From Oscillospiraceae bacterium (GTDB lineage: Bacteria > Bacillota > Clostridia > Oscillospirales > Oscillospiraceae): 64,000 nucleotides of DNA. The position numbers and the translations under genes were made by a program. Under the pieces are notes generated by a model. The model was not told the DNA's origin. It made no database searches and was given only the letters and a program-made list of their open reading frames with translations. Positions within the stretch are counted from its first letter, which is position 1; the number at the start of each line of letters is the position of its first letter. Positions 60,979 to 64,000 of the stretch are shown here, one piece after another. The stretch is from positions 62,001-126,000 of the forward strand of contig AP025582.1 in assembly GCA_022846075.1 (NCBI GenBank). Reading direction: 5' to 3'.

Positions 60979-61860
60979 TCAGCAAGTTTGCAGCAAAGCG
61001 GCGAGGGTCTCCCGCGCGTGGCGGAGGGTTTGGTCCACCAGATGGTGGGCGGGCGGGGTCAGCTCCACGATCAGGTCGCCGTCGTAGCCGATCTCCCGGA
61101 GGGCGGCCATCACCGCCGGGTAGTTCACGTCCCCGTCCAGCAGGTTCGTGAAGCCGTTGATGTTGTCCACCGACATGCGGTAGTCCTTGCAGTGGAGCTC
61201 CATGATCCGATGACCCAGGGTACGGATCCACTGCTCCGGGTAGCCGAAGCGGCGGGCGTTGGCGATGTCGAAGCATACCCCCACGTTTTCTTTTCCGGTG
61301 TCGTCCACGAAGCGGGAGAGCTCCAGGGGGCTGTAAAGCATATTGTTCCAGACGTTCTCCACCATCAGCCTCACCGCCGGGGCGTAGTCGGCCAGGGCCG
61401 CCAGGCGGCTTTGGGCGGTGTCGTAGGCCCACTGGTAGTCCATCTCCCCAGTGACCATGCCGGGGATAATGAGGGCGGAGGCGGCCCCAAGGGCCTGGGC
61501 CGCGTCCAGCATCCGCTTGACGGCGTCCATACTCTTTTGGGCCGTGGCCCCGTCCGGGGCGGTGAGGGGGTAGATGGAGAAGCTGATGATGCCCCCCACG
61601 CTGGACAGGGAGATGCCGATTTCCTGGGCCATGGCCCGCAGCTGGCGGAACTCCTGTTCCCCGGCGTGCTCGTGGAGCAGGCGGTTATAGTAGCCGCTGA
61701 TGCCCAGGGCGTCGGTGACGCCCCCGGCGCTGAGGCCATCCTGCCGGTCCGTGGTCAGGCAGATCTCCATGCACTCGAAGCCCAGGGCCTTGGCCCACTC
61801 CAAGGCCTGGCGCACGTCGCAGGAGGCGGGGAAGCAGAACTGGTTGATCCCAATGCGCAC
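60979..61860 (-). CDS. Sugar phosphate isomerase/epimerase (xylose isomerase-like TIM barrel)
   Basis: A 293-residue TIM-barrel protein: RIGINQFCFPASCDVRQALEWAKALGFECMEI at the start, and metal ligands in VENVWNN (Glu), VCFDIANARRFG (Asp), MELHCKDYRM (His) and IVELTPPAHH (Glu). The family includes inosose dehydratases, tagatose epimerases and 3-keto-sugar isomerases. Between an ABC sugar importer and a Gfo/Idh/MocA dehydrogenase, it likely acts on the oxidised sugar. Confidence 0.9.
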   Translation of the reverse strand: MRIGINQFCFPASCDVRQALEWAKALGFECMEICLTTDRQDGLSAGGVTDALGISGYYNRLLHEHAGEQEFRQLRAMAQEIGISLSSVGGIISFSIYPLTAPDGATAQKSMDAVKRMLDAAQALGAASALIIPGMVTGEMDYQWAYDTAQSRLAALADYAPAVRLMVENVWNNMLYSPLELSRFVDDTGKENVGVCFDIANARRFGYPEQWIRTLGHRIMELHCKDYRMSVDNINGFTNLLDGDVNYPAVMAALREIGYDGDLIVELTPPAHHLVDQTLRHARETLAALLQTC

Positions 61861-61873
61861 GAATGTTCACCTC

Positions 61874-62827
61874 TCAGTCTTTTTTAAAGATCTGCTGGGC
61901 GGCCACCACCACCAGGATGATGCACCCCTGGGTGATGAGCTTGCCCACCTCGCTGATGCCGATCATGGTCAGCATGGCCATGAGGAGCATCATGAAGAAG
62001 GCCCCAAGCACCACGCCCCAGACGCCGCCCCGGCCGCCCTCGATGGCGTTGCCGCCGATGAGGGCCGCGGCCAGGGAGTTCATGGCGTAGTCCCCCTCCA
62101 GGGTCAGGGAGGCGATGTTGTGGTAGCCGGTGAGGATGACCCCGGCAAAGGCGGCCATCAGGGCGGAGAAAATGTAGGTCCCCGCCACCACCCGCAGATT
62201 GGCCACGCCGCTGAGGCGGGCGGCCTTGGGGTTGCCCCCCACGGCGTAGAGCTTCCGGCCCAGGGTGGTGTACTGGAGCACCAGCCACACCGCCAGGGCC
62301 AGGAGCAGCCAGACCAGGGTGGAGTAGGGGATGCCCATCCACCGGCCGGTGCCCAGGGAGCGGATGAAGGGGGCGGCGCTGCCGGTGGGAGAGCCCTTGG
62401 TGTACACGTAGCAGATGCCCTCGCAGATCATGGTGGTGCACAAGGTCATGACAAAGGGGGCGATCTTCAGGAAAAGGACCCCCACGGCGTTGGCGGCGCC
62501 GATGGCCAGGCCGATGAGCAGGCAGACAAGGATGCCCTTGGCCCCGTTGGCGTTGGAGCCCCCCATGACGGCGATGCAGAAGATATTTACCGTCATGACG
62601 GTGGCTCCCACCGACAGGTCGATGCCCCCCACCAGGATGACCATGGCCTGCCCCAGGGCGATGATGCCCAGGGCGGAGGCCTGCCGGGAGATCAGCAGGA
62701 GCTGGTTCACGGTGATGGAGCCGGGCACCAGGACAGCCTGGGCCAGGATCATCACCACGATGATGGCCAGCAGGATGACGGGCTGGAGCGAGGAGCCATT
62801 CCTCCTCAAAAGCGTATCATGACGCAC
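61874..62827 (-). CDS. Sugar ABC transporter permease (RbsC family)
   Basis: A 317-residue membrane protein with the RbsC signature segment AIGQAMVILVGGIDLSVGATVM near residue 55 and the late VVLGAFFMMLLMAMLTMIGIS. It pairs with the other permease to form the channel. It starts with GTG 62827 after GGAGG (9-bp spacing) and overlaps the previous permease by 11 bp. Confidence 0.92.
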   Translation of the reverse strand: MRHDTLLRRNGSSLQPVILLAIIVVMILAQAVLVPGSITVNQLLLISRQASALGIIALGQAMVILVGGIDLSVGATVMTVNIFCIAVMGGSNANGAKGILVCLLIGLAIGAANAVGVLFLKIAPFVMTLCTTMICEGICYVYTKGSPTGSAAPFIRSLGTGRWMGIPYSTLVWLLLALAVWLVLQYTTLGRKLYAVGGNPKAARLSGVANLRVVAGTYIFSALMAAFAGVILTGYHNIASLTLEGDYAMNSLAAALIGGNAIEGGRGGVWGVVLGAFFMMLLMAMLTMIGISEVGKLITQGCIILVVVAAQQIFKKD

Positions 62828-63803
62828 GGCGACGCACCTCCAGCCTGTCGGAAATGGAGTAGATGACCATGGCGCCGATCAAAAGCGCGCCCTTCATCAC
62901 ATACTGGTAGAACTGGTTGACCTCCAGGATGTTCATGACGTTGGAGAGCATACCGATGAGGAAGGCCCCCACGACGGTGCCCGAGAGCAGGCCGGTGCCC
63001 CCCGCCAGGGAGGTGCCGCCGATGACGGTGGCGGCGATGGAGTCCATGCCGTAGGTGGTGCCGCAGGTGGGGTCCCCCACCCGCATCCGGCAGGCCAGCA
63101 GCAGCCCGGTGACGGCGGCGCACAGCGCGGCGATGACGTAGGCCTTGACGCAGGAGCGGTCCGTCTTTACCCCCATGGAGGCGGCGATGGTCCGGTTCTG
63201 CCCGATGGCGTAGAGGCTCTTCCCGGTCCGGGTGCTGTACATGAGGTAGCGGACCGCCAGGAACAGAAGGAACATGAGGATGAGGGGCATGCTGAGGACA
63301 TCCCACTTTTTATAGACCACCCGGGCGAAGGAGGGGTTGATCTTGCCCCCCGCCACCGGCAGGATCCACAGGGCCACGCCGTTGAGGATGGTGCTGGTGC
63401 ACAGGGTGGTGATCATGGGGGGGACCTTCAGCCGGGTGACGCAGGTGCCGTTGACCAGCCCCACCAGCGCGGCGAAGGCAAACACCGCCAAGACCCCGAA
63501 GGCGATCTGGGCGGGATTGTCGCCGCCCATGAGCCGGGCGGCGATGGCGGTGCACACGCTGATGGTGGAGCCCACCGACAGGTCGATGCCGCCGCTGATG
63601 ATGACGATGGTCTGTCCCAGGCTGACGCAGGCCAGGGGGGCGCACTGGGCCAGGACGTTGGTGATGTTGTAGAGGGAGCGGTAGCTCTCCGAGTAGGCGC
63701 ACATGGAGAGGAAAATGACGACGAGGAGCAGGCAGATGGTCAATACACTGCTCAGCTGGGGGGTGGCGGAAAACTTCCGGCGCAGTCGTTCCATATGTCT
63801 CAT
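62817..63803 (-). CDS. Sugar ABC transporter permease (RbsC family)
   Basis: A 328-residue RbsC-type permease: SLGQTIVIISGGIDLSVGSTISVCTAIAARLMGG near residue 60, a central LYAIGQNRTIAASMGVKTDRSCVKAY, and ATVIGGTSLAGGTGLLSGTVVGAFLIGML near 270. Its ATG (63803) overlaps the stop of the ATPase gene (ATGA). No binding-protein gene is visible; it should lie beyond the window edge. Confidence 0.93.
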   Translation of the reverse strand: MRHMERLRRKFSATPQLSSVLTICLLLVVIFLSMCAYSESYRSLYNITNVLAQCAPLACVSLGQTIVIISGGIDLSVGSTISVCTAIAARLMGGDNPAQIAFGVLAVFAFAALVGLVNGTCVTRLKVPPMITTLCTSTILNGVALWILPVAGGKINPSFARVVYKKWDVLSMPLILMFLLFLAVRYLMYSTRTGKSLYAIGQNRTIAASMGVKTDRSCVKAYVIAALCAAVTGLLLACRMRVGDPTCGTTYGMDSIAATVIGGTSLAGGTGLLSGTVVGAFLIGMLSNVMNILEVNQFYQYVMKGALLIGAMVIYSISDRLEVRRRAS

Positions 63804-64000
63804 CCGGCCTCCTCCTCCGTCATGCCGCTGGCGGCCTTCATGACCTTCTCCTCCGTGATTTCGGCCCGGCTGAGCTCCTGGACGATCTTTCCCTCATAGA
63901 ACACCAGTGTCCGGTCGGACAGGCCGATAAGCTCCACCATGTCGCTGGTGAGCATGAGGATGCCGATCCCCTCCTGGGTCAGCCGGTGGATGATCTGGTA
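63800..64000 (-). CDS. Sugar ABC transporter ATP-binding protein (RbsA family), C-terminal fragment
   Basis: Only the last 66 residues are inside the window: IGILMLTSDMVELIGLSDRTLVFYEGKIVQEL, then SRAEITEEKVMKAASG, typical of the end of the second ATPase domain of RbsA/MglA-type proteins. The gene continues off the right edge. It is translationally coupled to the permease by ATGA. Confidence 0.85.
   Translation of the reverse strand, partial: YQIIHRLTQEGIGILMLTSDMVELIGLSDRTLVFYEGKIVQELSRAEITEEKVMKAASGMTEEEAG

Overview
The window looks like the chromosome of a high-GC, spore-forming, anaerobic Bacillota of the Oscillospiraceae type (Flavonifractor, Lawsonibacter or Intestinimonas-like). This is inferred from the strongly GC-rich third codon positions, the AGGAGG-type ribosome binding sites, the single-chain pyruvate:ferredoxin oxidoreductase, a DUF2508-BofA sporulation pair, the YgfK/SsnA purine-catabolism proteins, SLH-domain proteins and many TRAP and ABC importers. 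I saw no rRNA, tRNA, CRISPR array, prophage or insertion sequence.

Layout. 1-7.2 kb: a sigma factor with the start of its membrane partner, an AEC transporter, a large exported low-complexity protein, a DEAD-box helicase and two acetyltransferase-fold proteins. 7.4-13.9 kb: a complete oligopeptide ABC importer (two permeases, two ATPases, then a lipoprotein with its own promoter). 14-18 kb: a MATE exporter behind a structured leader resembling a guanidine-IV riboswitch, in an apparent operon with a cytidylate-kinase-like protein and a KdpDE-like two-component system. 18-22.2 kb: an SLH protein, a PH-domain membrane protein and a polar amino acid ABC importer. 22.3-33.3 kb: a GGDEF-EAL-PAS protein and a purine-type catabolic neighbourhood (YgfK, SsnA, a DauR/YheO-type regulator, an NCS2 permease, RidA), holding a 900-bp repeat-filled intergenic region and a leader with a terminator before ssnA. 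33.4-42.8 kb: TypA, an AT-rich island with a membrane-tethered XRE regulator, a BlaI-type repressor, an MFS exporter behind a leader-peptide attenuator, the thiI-DUF2809-cinA operon and a ComM-like ATPase. 43-48.4 kb: a small orphan protein, PFOR, DUF2508 and BofA. 48.4-52.5 kb: the iron operon feoA-feoA-feoB-Cys-rich peptide with DtxR-like palindromes, and a ZIP transporter. 52.7-59.9 kb: a LysR regulator divergent from a TRAP importer, an FAD oxidoreductase and both aconitase X subunits. 59.9-64 kb: a convergent operon of RbsAC-type sugar ABC genes, a TIM-barrel isomerase and a Gfo/Idh/MocA dehydrogenase, cut by the window end.

The most interesting signals are regulatory RNA candidates: the leader peptide with two mutually exclusive hairpins before the MFS exporter, the hairpin leader before the MATE exporter, and the roughly 120-nt leader plus terminator before ssnA. 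The TRAP-FAD oxidoreductase-aconitase X cluster probably handles a hydroxylated substrate that the sequence alone does not identify. Function calls rest on motifs and family resemblance read by eye; no database search was run.
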